From Candidatus Nitrosopelagicus sp. (GTDB taxonomy: Archaea > Thermoproteota > Nitrososphaeria > Nitrososphaerales > Nitrosopumilaceae): a stretch of DNA of 64,000 nucleotides. A model generated the notes under the pieces. It had not been told where the DNA came from. It saw nothing but the letters and a program-made list of their open reading frames with translations, and made no database searches. The stretch lies in NCBI GenBank assembly GCA_028345295.1, contig JAOMDA010000001.1, positions 62,001-126,000 on the forward strand. Direction: 5' to 3'. Numbering within the stretch: the stretch's first letter is position 1; the number at the start of each line of letters is the position of its first letter. Position numbers and translations under genes: made by a program. Below, in pieces: positions 8,912 to 17,147 of this stretch.

Positions 8912-9078
8912 TGAAGAAAAATTGTTCAGAATGTGGTACTGAATTTTCATGTGATAATAATATTACATGTTGGTGCTCAAGTTTTCCAAAATTAACTGAA
9001 CAGCAGATTAATGAAAAAGATTGTATTTGTAGAGAATGCCTCTTGATTAGGTACAGGAAAAAAATTCTTGATGTATAA
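8911..9078 (+). CDS. Cysteine-rich CWC-type mini zinc finger
   Basis: 55 aa, too short for most callers. ATG overlaps the TGA of the VWA gene by 1 nt. Cys pattern CSECGTEFSC, then CWCSSFP, then CICRECLL, with nine Cys in the order expected for the cysteine-rich CWC family, which probably binds zinc. Coupled to the MoxR/VWA pair, so it may be an accessory factor for the same client. Function of the family is unknown. Confidence 0.75.
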   Translation: MKKNCSECGTEFSCDNNITCWCSSFPKLTEQQINEKDCICRECLLIRYRKKILDV

Positions 9079-9089
9079 TTGGTAATTAG

Positions 9090-9100
9090 TATATTTTTAT
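9090..9100 (+). promoter_or_regulatory. TATA box for PAC2-family gene
   Basis: TATATTTTTAT-type element centred about 26 nt before ATG 9123, again implying a leaderless mRNA. Confidence 0.45.
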
Positions 9101-9122
9101 AGAATTAAGATGGTTTCAAATA

Positions 9123-9809
9123 ATGGAATTTGAGGATGTAAGGAAACCAGATATAAAAAAACCAATAATAATTGCTGCAATGCAAGATATGGGTAATGTG
9201 GGTTCTATAGTGGTAAATTTTATTAACAAAAGTTTAGGAACAGCAGAATTCAGAAATGTTAGTTCAACTAGACCTTCATTTGTTTATGACAAAGGAGGTT
9301 ACATAGACATACCAGAAGAAAAATGGCAATTTAGATTTGCAAAAGATTTCATAGTGTTTGGAGGTGGTCGTGGTCAACCACAAGATAATCAAGAATTAAA
9401 CGAACTTTGTCAGGAGGTAATCAATGTTGCAAAACAATATGATGCTAAATTCATCTATACTGTAGGGGGATACCATACAACACGACATTTTGGAAAATCT
9501 CCAACAACATATGTTACTACTACTTCACAAGAACTTCTAAAACTAGTACAAAAATTAGGAATAGAAACTACACCAACTGAATCTGTAATTACAGGATTTA
9601 ATGGTCTAATTTTGGGATATGCAAAATTAAATAGAATTAATGGAATTGGACTTTATGGGGAATTACTAGAACCAAGAATTCCACAATACCGTTCAGCTAA
9701 AACAATTCTAGAAACACTTGAAAAACTAACATATCAAAAATTAGGAGACTTGCGTGAATTGGAAATAAAAGCAGAAGCAATTGAGAATAAATTTCAGTCT
9801 GATGATTAA
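9123..9809 (+). CDS. PAC2 family protein (proteasome assembly chaperone-like)
   Basis: 228 aa of the archaeal PAC2/COG2047 family, homologous to eukaryotic proteasome assembly chaperone 2. Conserved segments: MQDMGNVGSIVVNFI near the N-terminus, YTVGGYHTTRHFG in the middle and ITGFNGLILGYA after it. The archaeal proteins are soluble oligomers; a chaperone role is inferred from the eukaryotic relative. Transcribed alone from its own promoter. Confidence 0.8.
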   Translation: MEFEDVRKPDIKKPIIIAAMQDMGNVGSIVVNFINKSLGTAEFRNVSSTRPSFVYDKGGYIDIPEEKWQFRFAKDFIVFGGGRGQPQDNQELNELCQEVINVAKQYDAKFIYTVGGYHTTRHFGKSPTTYVTTTSQELLKLVQKLGIETTPTESVITGFNGLILGYAKLNRINGIGLYGELLEPRIPQYRSAKTILETLEKLTYQKLGDLRELEIKAEAIENKFQSDD

Positions 9810-9998
9810 CACCAGATAACTAATCAATTCTTTTAAACTAAAAAAATTCCCATTTACTGTTGATTGGCTAGATTAGGAAATATACTGAATACCTAACATT
9901 CTAAAAAAATGAATAAACGGTTTTTCATTGGCTTAGAATTGCTGGATGCCAATTAACTTATCATCTACCTTTAATTGTCTAAATGATGTAGTAGTGTT

Positions 9999-10181
9999 AT
10001 GATGTTGTGGATTATAGTTGCAGCTGCAGGAATAATTATTGCATTAATCTTGGTTTTTAAATATACTAAAACAGGTAAAAATGATGTTATTGGGTTTAGT
10101 ATGAAATGTAAGATTTGCGGTGAAACCACAAATGGACTTAAATGTTCCAGATGTTCAAATAAAAAAAACGATTGGCGATAA
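9999..10181 (+). CDS. Small membrane protein with zinc ribbon
   Basis: 60 aa. One hydrophobic helix at 3-21 (LWIIVAAAGIIIALILVF), then a short basic linker and a four-cysteine knuckle CKICG...CSRCS that should bind one zinc on the cytoplasmic side. A second ATG lies at 10002. Followed after 3 nt by another short CxxC protein, so the two are probably co-translated. Family not recognised. Confidence 0.6.
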   Translation: MMLWIIVAAAGIIIALILVFKYTKTGKNDVIGFSMKCKICGETTNGLKCSRCSNKKNDWR

Positions 10182-10184
10182 AAA

Positions 10185-10328
10185 ATGATGTCAAAACCAG
10201 ATTCTGAAATGGATGGAACTATCTGTAAACAGTGTAAAAGACCAATCAATGAACACCTACCTGAAGAACTTGAAGAATGTACAAGGCAAATAGAATTTAA
10301 GAAATTAAAAGACGATGATATGAGATAA
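10185..10328 (+). CDS. 47-residue CxxC mini-protein
   Basis: Begins with two adjacent ATGs (10185 and 10188) three bases after the preceding stop and ends at TAA 10326-10328. It contains one CKQC pair and a further lone Cys (EECTRQ) with a strongly charged C-terminal half. A single CxxC cannot complete a zinc site, so it may dimerise or act with the zinc-ribbon membrane protein encoded just before it. No family recognised. Confidence 0.5.
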   Translation: MMSKPDSEMDGTICKQCKRPINEHLPEELEECTRQIEFKKLKDDDMR

Positions 10329-10395
10329 AACATCCCAAATTACTATATTGTTTGTCATGAAAATATAAATAGACAAAGATTTGAGGAACATCAAT

Positions 10396-10590
10396 ATGGA
10401 AAATGGTACCGTAAAATGGTTCAATCAGACAAAAGGCTTTGGCTTCATTGAAAGAGAAGATTCTGAAAAAGACTTGTTTGTCCACAAAACTGAAGTTGAA
10501 GGCAACATCAGAGATGGAGACAAAGTAGAGTTTGAAGTAGGCGAAAGTGAAAAAGGCCCTAATGCTGTGAAAGTAAAAAAAGTTGAGTAA
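10396..10590 (+). CDS. Cold-shock domain protein (CspA family)
   Basis: 64 aa. RNP1-like KGFGFIE and RNP2-like LFVHKTEV motifs are intact, with the opening NGTVKWFNQTKG typical of single-domain CSPs. It binds single-stranded RNA/DNA as a chaperone. ATG 10396 is chosen over the TTG at 10381 because homologues start MENGTVKWFN. GAGGAA at 10383-10388 lies about 8 nt upstream and could serve as a ribosome site; TATA-like elements occur at 10361-10370. A T-tract follows. Confidence 0.9.
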   Translation: MENGTVKWFNQTKGFGFIEREDSEKDLFVHKTEVEGNIRDGDKVEFEVGESEKGPNAVKVKKVE

Positions 10591-10637
10591 GATAAGTAAT
10601 TTATATTAATTTCTTAATTCCTTTTAACTACATAGTA

Positions 10638-10653
10638 TTTTTTTATTTTTTTT
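10638..10653. terminator. T-tract between convergent csp and queD-like genes
   Basis: TTTTTTTATTTTTTTT run on the plus strand after the cold-shock gene. It acts as a plausible oligo-T terminator for that gene; the queD-like gene ends from the opposite side at 10659. Confidence 0.4.
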
Positions 10654-10658
10654 AAAAT

Positions 10659-11054
10659 CTAATCTTTAGCAATTTCACAATACTTGTTTGTTCCTTCAAA
10701 AAATTTAATAGAAGAAACAGGAATCTTATTACTTAGTTTTTCAAAAACCCACGCAGCAATATTTTCTGATGTAGGAAAATCAAAAAGTTCATTTAGATTT
10801 CTATGATCAAGTTCTTGAATTGTTTCCCAACATATTTTTTTCATTGCATCAAATTCAATAACCATATTTTCTTGATATGAATCACCCTGTTTTACATCAC
10901 CTTCAACCTCAACAATAATTCTAGATGTATGACCATGTGGTTTTCCACATTTAGGATGACCACGTAATGTATGTGCAAAATCAATCTCAAATTCTACACC
11001 AAGCTTTGTTTTCATATATTTTTTCAAATATTGGCTTGTATAAACTAACATCAT
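10659..11054 (-). CDS. 6-pyruvoyl-tetrahydropterin synthase/QueD-family enzyme
   Basis: 131 aa. Zinc-ligand histidines are visible in FAHTL and HGHTS, the catalytic Cys in KCGKPHGH, and a C-terminal Glu in KFFEGTNKYCEI. QueD-type members make 6-carboxytetrahydropterin for 7-deazaguanine (archaeosine) biosynthesis; other members work in pterin synthesis. Adjacent ATGs at 11054 and 11051 both fit; a TATA-like element on the minus strand near 11068-11082 places the RNA start there. No other archaeosine gene is beside it. Confidence 0.8.
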   Translation of the reverse strand: MMLVYTSQYLKKYMKTKLGVEFEIDFAHTLRGHPKCGKPHGHTSRIIVEVEGDVKQGDSYQENMVIEFDAMKKICWETIQELDHRNLNELFDFPTSENIAAWVFEKLSNKIPVSSIKFFEGTNKYCEIAKD

Positions 11055-11130
11055 AGATATAAAAACAAAATATATTGGAAATATTGAATAATTAAGATTG
11101 TATTTTATATGATAAAATCATAACAAGATA

Positions 11131-11841
11131 ATGGTAAAAACAAAGACAATACCTATTTTTCCTCTGGATCTAGTTTTGTTTCCAAATCAAGAATTACCTC
11201 TGAAGATTTTTGAACCAAGATACAAACAGATGATAGATGATTGTATTTTATCAAATAAAGAATTTGGTGTATGTCTAAGTAGTTCAGAAATGACTGTATC
11301 AAATTGGGAGGCTCCATATGGTGTTGGTACAATTGCAAAAATAATTGATTGTAAAGACGTTGATACTACAAGTGGTCATTTACACATTAATACAAAAGGT
11401 CACAACAGATTTCGCATAATTAGAATTATCCCACCTTGCTTGAAGCAACCAAATTACTACGATCCATTTTCAATTGAAGGAGTGCAAAAAATTGATGAAT
11501 TACATCAAGATGTAGGAACTCATGAAAAAATGTACATTCAAGCTGTTGTTGAATTAATTAATGACATCGAAGAATCAATTTCTCTAAGAGAATGGAATTA
11601 TTTAATTGAATTATGGAAGAAGAAAATTTCTCTTCTGGCTGACCCACAAAATATATCATCATATGAATTAGATACTTTATTAGATAGATATTATCTCAAA
11701 ACTGAAATTCCTACATTAGATTATGTATATTCATTATGTGCATTAGGTGCTTCATCTCCAAAGGATCTACAATTAATTCTAGAATCATCAACAAAAGAAC
11801 AATTACTAAAAAGATGTGAAAAATTATTAAAAACTGATTAA
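11131..11841 (+). CDS. Lon N-terminal substrate-binding domain protein
   Basis: 236 aa consisting of the LON-SB (PUA-like) domain alone: TIPIFPLDLVLFPNQELPLKIFEPRYKQM is the usual opening and GVCLSS...GVGTIAKI the next strand pair. There is no AAA+ or Ser-Lys protease domain, as in bacterial YcbX/LonN stand-alone proteins. It probably recognises unfolded or hydrophobic peptide segments. A TATA-like element near 11101-11113 fits a leaderless start. Confidence 0.8.
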   Translation: MVKTKTIPIFPLDLVLFPNQELPLKIFEPRYKQMIDDCILSNKEFGVCLSSSEMTVSNWEAPYGVGTIAKIIDCKDVDTTSGHLHINTKGHNRFRIIRIIPPCLKQPNYYDPFSIEGVQKIDELHQDVGTHEKMYIQAVVELINDIEESISLREWNYLIELWKKKISLLADPQNISSYELDTLLDRYYLKTEIPTLDYVYSLCALGASSPKDLQLILESSTKEQLLKRCEKLLKTD

Positions 11842-11891
11842 TTATTTAGAATAATTGAAAACTAATATTACATTAGAAATAGTATAATACA

Positions 11892-12326
11892 ATGACATTA
11901 ACCAAGGATGATGCAAGAGTTCTATTTGATGAAGGTGTTTTATCTGCAGATTCTGATATGCATGAAGATGCAATAAAAAATTTTGATAAAGTGATGGAGA
12001 TTGATGTAAATGCAGAGGTACTTTGCAATAAAGGAATATCGCTTGCAGCATTAGAAAAAAATGATGAGTCTCTAGAATGTTATAACAAGGCAATTCAACT
12101 TGATCCTAGTGATGAATTTGTACTGTACAATAAAGGCGTATTACTTACCGATATGCAAAAAAAAGAAGAAGCTATAGAATGTTATGATAAAGTTTTAGAA
12201 ATTGAACCTAATGACGCTGATGCATTATACAATAAGGGTACGATACTAGATGAACTTGGAAGAAATGAAGAAGCAGCGAAATGTTTTGAACGTGTCAAAG
12301 AAATAGAATCATCTGATCAATTATAA
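11892..12326 (+). CDS. Tetratricopeptide repeat protein
   Basis: 144 aa with about four TPR units; the pattern ALYNKGTILDELGRNEEAAKCFERVKEIE repeats with the W/L-G-Y-A-P spacing, for example LYNKGVLLTDMQKKEEAIECYDKVLEIEPND. A soluble protein-protein interaction scaffold. Partner unknown. Its 3' end overlaps the convergent membrane-protein gene by 10 nt. Confidence 0.85.
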   Translation: MTLTKDDARVLFDEGVLSADSDMHEDAIKNFDKVMEIDVNAEVLCNKGISLAALEKNDESLECYNKAIQLDPSDEFVLYNKGVLLTDMQKKEEAIECYDKVLEIEPNDADALYNKGTILDELGRNEEAAKCFERVKEIESSDQL

Positions 12327-12781
12327 TAATTTACAATATCCAGTATTCTTTTTGCTTCCTGATTTGCAGACGATATTTCACCAGAATTCATATTAACAAT
12401 CCAAGTGTACGTTAGGATTTCTTCATTAATCATAAACAGAAAAGTTACATCATGTGAAGAATTTGAATCTGATAATTTTTGAAATTCCAATCTCAATAAT
12501 GTAATTTCAGTATCAAAAATTTTTTTATCAGGATATTTTGTAGATATCTCTTCCTCTAAGACATTCATTATAGTCATGCCAGAATTATTTAATCCGTTAT
12601 ATGACAAAAGAAAATCCACCATTGCTCTTTTGTCTTCTGTAAGATCAGTTGGAATATGTGATTCTAAATTTTTTTCCATTAGGGCAGGATATGCAAATAA
12701 GAAAAACAGACCTATTAGTCCAAGATAGATTGGTGCTCTTTTTTTTAAAAATGCTGTAAAACTCTTTTGATCTTTGCTCAT
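12317..12781 (-). CDS. Membrane-anchored protein of unknown function
   Basis: 154 aa. A basic N-terminus (KKRAPIYLG) precedes one transmembrane helix at about 17-35 (YLGLIGLFFLFAYPALM), and the remainder is a soluble domain predicted to lie outside the membrane, ending NMNSGEISSANQEAKRILDIV. No family recognised. Convergent with the TPR gene, with overlapping stops. Confidence 0.6.
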   Translation of the reverse strand: MSKDQKSFTAFLKKRAPIYLGLIGLFFLFAYPALMEKNLESHIPTDLTEDKRAMVDFLLSYNGLNNSGMTIMNVLEEEISTKYPDKKIFDTEITLLRLEFQKLSDSNSSHDVTFLFMINEEILTYTWIVNMNSGEISSANQEAKRILDIVNYYN

Positions 12782-12815
12782 TTCTAATACTTGTAAAATT
12801 TAGTGAATAATATAA

Positions 12816-13322
12816 TTATTCTTCAGTAGAAGATGCTGATAAACCAAGTAATTTATTGATCTCGTAAATAGCAAGTTTATCACGTCCTAAGAGATCAAAT
12901 TTCTGTAAAATTGTTTCAAATTTTTGTTCTTCTTCTATCTGTTCATCAACAAACCACTGTATGAAATTACGAGTTGCAAAATCTTTTTGTTTTAATGCCA
13001 TCTCTGCAATCTTTTGGATTGATTTAGTAACTGCTTGCTCATTTTTTAATGCAATCTTACATATTGATTCTAAAGATTTGAATGATTGTGAAGGTTGTTT
13101 TGTTGATGGAATTACAGGTTTCACTCCTTGACCTGACAAAAAAGTTACAAATTTCATCATATGAGTTCGTTCTTCGTTAGATTGTGTAAAGAAAGCTTCT
13201 GCAGATTCATCATATCCATTGATTTCACACCAACATGCCATAGATAAATAATTATTAGATGCGTTGGCTTCCATTGCAATTTGTTCATTTATTACTTTTG
13301 TAAGTCCAGATGAGATTTTCAT
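12816..13322 (-). CDS. Ferritin
   Basis: 168 aa non-haem ferritin. Ferroxidase residues are visible: an early Glu in VINEQIAMEANASNNY, the E..H pair in SNEERTHMMKF and later Glu in FVDEQIEEEQKFE. Stores iron as ferric oxide in a 24-mer shell. A minus-strand TATA-like element sits near 13343-13355 and a small TTAGCTAA palindrome at 13369-13376 lies just beyond it, possibly a metal-regulator site. Confidence 0.9.
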   Translation of the reverse strand: MKISSGLTKVINEQIAMEANASNNYLSMACWCEINGYDESAEAFFTQSNEERTHMMKFVTFLSGQGVKPVIPSTKQPSQSFKSLESICKIALKNEQAVTKSIQKIAEMALKQKDFATRNFIQWFVDEQIEEEQKFETILQKFDLLGRDKLAIYEINKLLGLSASSTEE

Positions 13323-13415
13323 AAGATAGATTATTTTTCAGAGTTAAAATACTTCACTATAATTATTCTTAGCTAACTGCAAAAGTTCTAAATTGAAGCT
13401 TCATTATGCAATCAT

Positions 13416-14969
13416 ATGTCTGAGGGTAATATTGACAATGTACTATTAGAGAAATTTGAAAAAGAAGTTCTATCACAAGTACCTCACAGAAAAGAGAAGG
13501 ATGGAAAGGTAGAGATAGTTAATGCTACACCTTTACTTGATCTTACTAATGATCTCAAGGAATGTGCAAAGACCGTTTATGACGTAGATGTCAGTGACAA
13601 AGATTTCAAAATTTATGGCAAATTTGATGGCACACTACTTACAGGTTCAATAAAACTTAGACCTGCTATCAACATTATTCATGATGCAATAACTACAGGT
13701 AAGATCAAAACTGGAACAACAGTAATTGAAGCTACTTCAGGCAACTTTGGAATTGCTCTTGGGTTATTGTCAAAAATTGGTGTAACTGCAATTGCGCTTG
13801 TCTCAAGAAAACTTCAGGAAGGTGTGTTCAAAGAATTAAGAAATGGAAATATTAGAATTATGGATCTTGACATGGATATTTGTCCTGCTCCAGGAATGGA
13901 AGACAAGCAAGATGCTTTGGTTGCAAAAGCAACTGCTGCAAACATTCGTTCACAATTAATTGAACTTGGATTTGAGCCTGAAACTTATGACAACAATATT
14001 GGAGATATTGAAACCCTTTTAGCTAAAAAAGATATTATCAATTTAGCAAAGTTTCTTGCAAAAATTTACAATTGCTTCTGTCCTGAACAATACGATAATG
14101 ATTTGAATGTTGAAGCACACAGAACCGTAACAGGTGTTGAAATTGATCAACAATTACATGAAAATGGTGAATCACTAAATGATTACAGTATTGTTTGTAC
14201 TTTTGGAACAGGTGGAACATCTGGTGGTCTTAGTAAATATTTTGATGAACAATACAACAAAAAAGGAGTTCATGTAATATTCCCACCTGATCAACAAGAT
14301 GTTGCAGGTATCAGAACAGTAGGTAATGCTGATGGCTTAAAATATTATAATCCTGATAAATATGCTGGAAAGCACCAAGTGGATTTTGAACAGGCAAAAC
14401 CACTTTTGAAATTTATGGTAGACAAAGGACATGATATGGGTGAGAGTAGTGCTCTTGAACTTTATGCAGCTTTACAAATGATACACAGTAATGGAGGAAA
14501 ATTTGTTGTTATGATCTGTGATGGAATTGACAAATATAGAAAGAATTTTGAAAAGATTGGAAACACTGTTACTCCTACACAAGTTAGCCAACAAGAAGTT
14601 GCTTCAAATGCAAGTGAGTATGATAAAGTAATTTGGGTACATACTCAATACACTCCACGTGATGAAGGACTTGAATTACTTGCAAAATCCCTTGGTATCG
14701 ATAAAAGTAAGATTATTGTACCAAATGCTAGAACTGCACAGCAATTATTGTCAGGTCAACAAGTTCCAGAAGAAATTGATCAGGCATTACAAGAATCTAA
14801 AGGAAAATCATTGATGGTATGTATGGCAGGAAGAACATCACTAATGGCTGCTAATGTTTTGGCAGAAAAAGGTATTCAGACTGATAGTCTAACTGGAGGT
14901 ATTACTGGACTTCCTGAAAGCAAAACTAAAGATCTCTCACAAATTATTGAACAAGTATCCCAATTTTGA
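13416..14969 (+). CDS. PLP-dependent cysteine synthase-like enzyme fused to a rhodanese domain
   Basis: 517 aa, much longer than a cysteine synthase (about 310). Residues about 30-385 form a fold-type II PLP enzyme: Schiff-base Lys80 in GSIKLRP, TSGNFG for the substrate and GTGGTSGG for the phosphate. Residues about 390-517 form a rhodanese-like domain with its catalytic Cys469 in VCMAGRTS. The PLP part may make or break C-S bonds while the rhodanese Cys carries persulfide, so sulfur transfer is inferred. Substrate specificity is unknown. Stand-alone transcript. Confidence 0.8.
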   Translation: MSEGNIDNVLLEKFEKEVLSQVPHRKEKDGKVEIVNATPLLDLTNDLKECAKTVYDVDVSDKDFKIYGKFDGTLLTGSIKLRPAINIIHDAITTGKIKTGTTVIEATSGNFGIALGLLSKIGVTAIALVSRKLQEGVFKELRNGNIRIMDLDMDICPAPGMEDKQDALVAKATAANIRSQLIELGFEPETYDNNIGDIETLLAKKDIINLAKFLAKIYNCFCPEQYDNDLNVEAHRTVTGVEIDQQLHENGESLNDYSIVCTFGTGGTSGGLSKYFDEQYNKKGVHVIFPPDQQDVAGIRTVGNADGLKYYNPDKYAGKHQVDFEQAKPLLKFMVDKGHDMGESSALELYAALQMIHSNGGKFVVMICDGIDKYRKNFEKIGNTVTPTQVSQQEVASNASEYDKVIWVHTQYTPRDEGLELLAKSLGIDKSKIIVPNARTAQQLLSGQQVPEEIDQALQESKGKSLMVCMAGRTSLMAANVLAEKGIQTDSLTGGITGLPESKTKDLSQIIEQVSQF

Positions 14970-15002
14970 TATTTATTAAGACACTGTAAATAATGAAAAT
15001 TT

Positions 15003-15455
15003 ATGAAATGCCTTTCAGTTTGTCAGCCATTTGCAGAATTAATAGTTCAAGGTAAAAAAACAATAGAATTAAGAAAATGGAATACACAATTTCGTGGTGA
15101 GTTTTTAATTCATGCTGCAAAAAATATACTCTTAGAAGATTGCAATAGAATGAACTTATCTCCTGAATCAATGATAACAGGTGCAATCATTGGAAAAGTT
15201 AGTCTAGTGGATGTAAAAAAATATAATTCAGAAAAAGAACTTTATGCTGATAGAAAAAAACATCATGCTGAAACAGATTATATAAAAAACAAATATGGAT
15301 TTATTTTAGAGAAGCCAAAAAAATTACGAATACCCATTGAATACTCTGGTAAACTTAATTTCTTTGAATTTTATCCTGATGAAATAAAAAATAATGATAT
15401 CAAAATAGATATTTTTGAAGATGAACATAGATACATGTGGATTAACCATCATTAG
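15003..15455 (+). CDS. ASCH domain protein
   Basis: 150 aa. The N-terminal segment CLSVCQPFAELIVQGKKTIELRKW is the ASCH signature (a PUA-related beta-barrel thought to bind RNA), with FRGEFLIHAAKN following. A few ASCH proteins are amidohydrolases or ribonucleases; nothing here shows activity. A TATA-like stretch (14970-14982) about 26 nt upstream supports a leaderless ATG. Confidence 0.8.
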   Translation: MKCLSVCQPFAELIVQGKKTIELRKWNTQFRGEFLIHAAKNILLEDCNRMNLSPESMITGAIIGKVSLVDVKKYNSEKELYADRKKHHAETDYIKNKYGFILEKPKKLRIPIEYSGKLNFFEFYPDEIKNNDIKIDIFEDEHRYMWINHH

Positions 15456-15479
15456 TACAAGGCCTAAAACAACCCTGTG

Positions 15480-15489
15480 TATATATAAA
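15480..15489 (+). promoter_or_regulatory. TATA box of the tbp gene
   Basis: TATATATAAA, the best TATA match in the window, centred about 26 nt before the tbp ATG at 15511, so the mRNA should be leaderless. A second TATA-like TTTATAAAC lies at 15495-15503 between it and the start. TBP could therefore sense its own level, which is inference. Confidence 0.6.
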
Positions 15490-15510
15490 GGGCATTTATA
15501 AACTCGATAA

Positions 15511-16074
15511 ATGCCAGAGACAAAACCAATAGTTAGTGTAGAAAATGTTGTTGCTTCAGCATCAGTTGATCAAAAGATTGACTTGAATGATGTTACAAAA
15601 AAATTTCCTGACACAGAATATCATCCAGATCAATTTCCAGGTTTGGTATTTCGACTAGAAAGTCCTAGAACTGCAACCCTAATCTTTAGAACAGGAAAAA
15701 TGGTTTGCACTGGAGCAAAATCAGAAGAGATGGCAATAAAAGCAGTAAAAACAGTTGTTCAGAGACTTCGAAAAGGGAAAATAAAAATAAAGAAAGATGC
15801 AGTAATAACAGTTCAAAATATTGTAGCAGCAATTAACCTTGGTGGAAAAATTCATCTTGAACAAGCTGCCAGAAAACTACCTAGAAGTATGTATGAACCG
15901 GAACAATTTCCTGGTCTCATTCACAGAATGCTAGATCCCAAAACTGTCATTCTTTTATTTGCATCAGGAAAACTGGTCTGTACTGGAGCAAAAAAAGAGG
16001 CAGATGTATACCGTTCTGTTCATAACTTACATGCAACACTAGAAGAGAAAGAACTAATGATCTACGACGCGTAG
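15511..16074 (+). CDS. tbp: TATA-box-binding protein
   Basis: 187 aa made of two imperfect repeats, each with NVVASASVDQKIDLN / NIVAAINLGGKIHLE, then PDQFPGLVFRLESPRTATLIF / PEQFPGLIHRMLDPKTVILLF and a GKMVCTGAK / GKLVCTGAK strand. It binds promoters with TFB and recruits RNA polymerase. Length and symmetry are those of archaeal TBP. Single-gene transcript. Confidence 0.97.
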   Translation: MPETKPIVSVENVVASASVDQKIDLNDVTKKFPDTEYHPDQFPGLVFRLESPRTATLIFRTGKMVCTGAKSEEMAIKAVKTVVQRLRKGKIKIKKDAVITVQNIVAAINLGGKIHLEQAARKLPRSMYEPEQFPGLIHRMLDPKTVILLFASGKLVCTGAKKEADVYRSVHNLHATLEEKELMIYDA

Positions 16075-16101
16075 ATTCATCCATATTCTTTATTTTAATT
16101 A

Positions 16102-16473
16102 TTAACTATCGTCTATTTCCTTCAATTCGGCTTCAATTTCTTTGAGTGATTTATTTTTTGGATCAATTTCTCGTATTTTTTCACAGCATTCTTTCACCTC
16201 ATCACTCTTTTTTAGATGCAGGTAAACACTTGCCTTTATTGATAAGGCATCTATATCATACTCGCCTACTTCTAAAGTCTTATTCATATATGCTAAGGTA
16301 TTTTTTATATCACCTTTCATAAAATATACTGTACCTATAATGAACGCCACGTCAGGATCATGATCAAGGTTTTTTTCAATTTCATGACCGTATTCTAGAG
16401 CTTCATCATATTTTTTTTCTTTGATTAATTTTCTAAGACGTCTCCTTGGATTTTTTTTGAATAATCCAGTCAA
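16102..16473 (-). CDS. Short TPR protein
   Basis: 123 aa, basic N-terminus (KKNPRRRLRKLIKEKKY) and roughly three TPR-like helices pairs (YDEALEYGHEIEKNLDHDPDVAF, GTVYFMKGDIKNTLAYMNKTLE, ASVYLHLKKSDEVKECCEKI). It begins 14 nt after the transaldolase stop and on the same strand, so it is the last gene of the pentose-phosphate operon. Possibly a scaffold; partner unknown. Confidence 0.7.
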   Translation of the reverse strand: MTGLFKKNPRRRLRKLIKEKKYDEALEYGHEIEKNLDHDPDVAFIIGTVYFMKGDIKNTLAYMNKTLEVGEYDIDALSIKASVYLHLKKSDEVKECCEKIREIDPKNKSLKEIEAELKEIDDS

Positions 16474-16487
16474 ATACTTTCAAAAAT

Positions 16488-17147
16488 CTATTTGGAAGAA
16501 TTTTCTGACTGTAATTTTTCCCAATCAGCTAAGAATGCTTTCAGACCCTTATCTGTTAATGCATGACCTAACATCTTACCAAGTACTGCAGGTGGCAATG
16601 TTACAACATCTGCTCCAGTCTTCGCAGCGTCAATTACATGCTGTGGATGCCTTACACTTGCAACAAGAATCTGTGTCTTAAAATCATAATTTCTAAAAAT
16701 CTGTTTGATTTCTTTGATAAGATCCATTCCAGTGTGACCAATATCATCTAACCTACCAATAAATGGACTAACGTATTTTGCACCTGCCTTTGCTGCCAAA
16801 AGTGCTTGATTTGGAGAAAAAACTAGAGTGACATTAACAGGTATTCCTTGTTCAGTCAAACTCTTGCATGCTCTTAGTCCTTCTCCTGTCATAGGGCATT
16901 TTACAACAACATGATCACCATATTCACGAAGTTTTTTTCCTTCTGCTATCATACCATCATAATCGGTACTGACCACTTCAAGACTAACATCGCCCTTGAT
17001 AATTCGTGTGATTTCCTCCATTGCTTCATGTGGGTCACCACCTTCTTTTGCTAAAAGTGAGGGGTTGGTAGTTATTCCATCAAGTAAACCCATATCGTTA
17101 TACTTTCTAATTTCATCCAGATTAGCAGTGTCTAGAAAAATTTTCAT
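16488..17147 (-). CDS. tal: Transaldolase (short MipB/TalC type)
   Basis: 219 aa, the compact family that includes transaldolases and fructose-6-phosphate aldolases. FLDTANLDEIRKY opens the barrel, GITTNPSLLAKEG follows, and the Schiff-base Lys is in YVSPFIGRLDDIGH / VVVKCPMTGEG region (Lys in HVVVKCPMT). Context with transketolase and epimerase supports transaldolase. Start overlaps the stop of the transketolase C subunit by 1 nt. Confidence 0.9.
   Translation of the reverse strand: MKIFLDTANLDEIRKYNDMGLLDGITTNPSLLAKEGGDPHEAMEEITRIIKGDVSLEVVSTDYDGMIAEGKKLREYGDHVVVKCPMTGEGLRACKSLTEQGIPVNVTLVFSPNQALLAAKAGAKYVSPFIGRLDDIGHTGMDLIKEIKQIFRNYDFKTQILVASVRHPQHVIDAAKTGADVVTLPPAVLGKMLGHALTDKGLKAFLADWEKLQSENSSK

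Noticed and set aside
9810-9998. Gene or RNA in the 190-bp gap before the zinc-ribbon protein
   Set aside because: Only very short frames and AT-rich sequence with no box or stem I could support.
9971-10333. Minus-strand open frame of 120 codons
   Set aside because: It is the antisense of two small plus-strand genes with Cys motifs; its protein is Leu/Ser/Ile-rich with no recognisable pattern.
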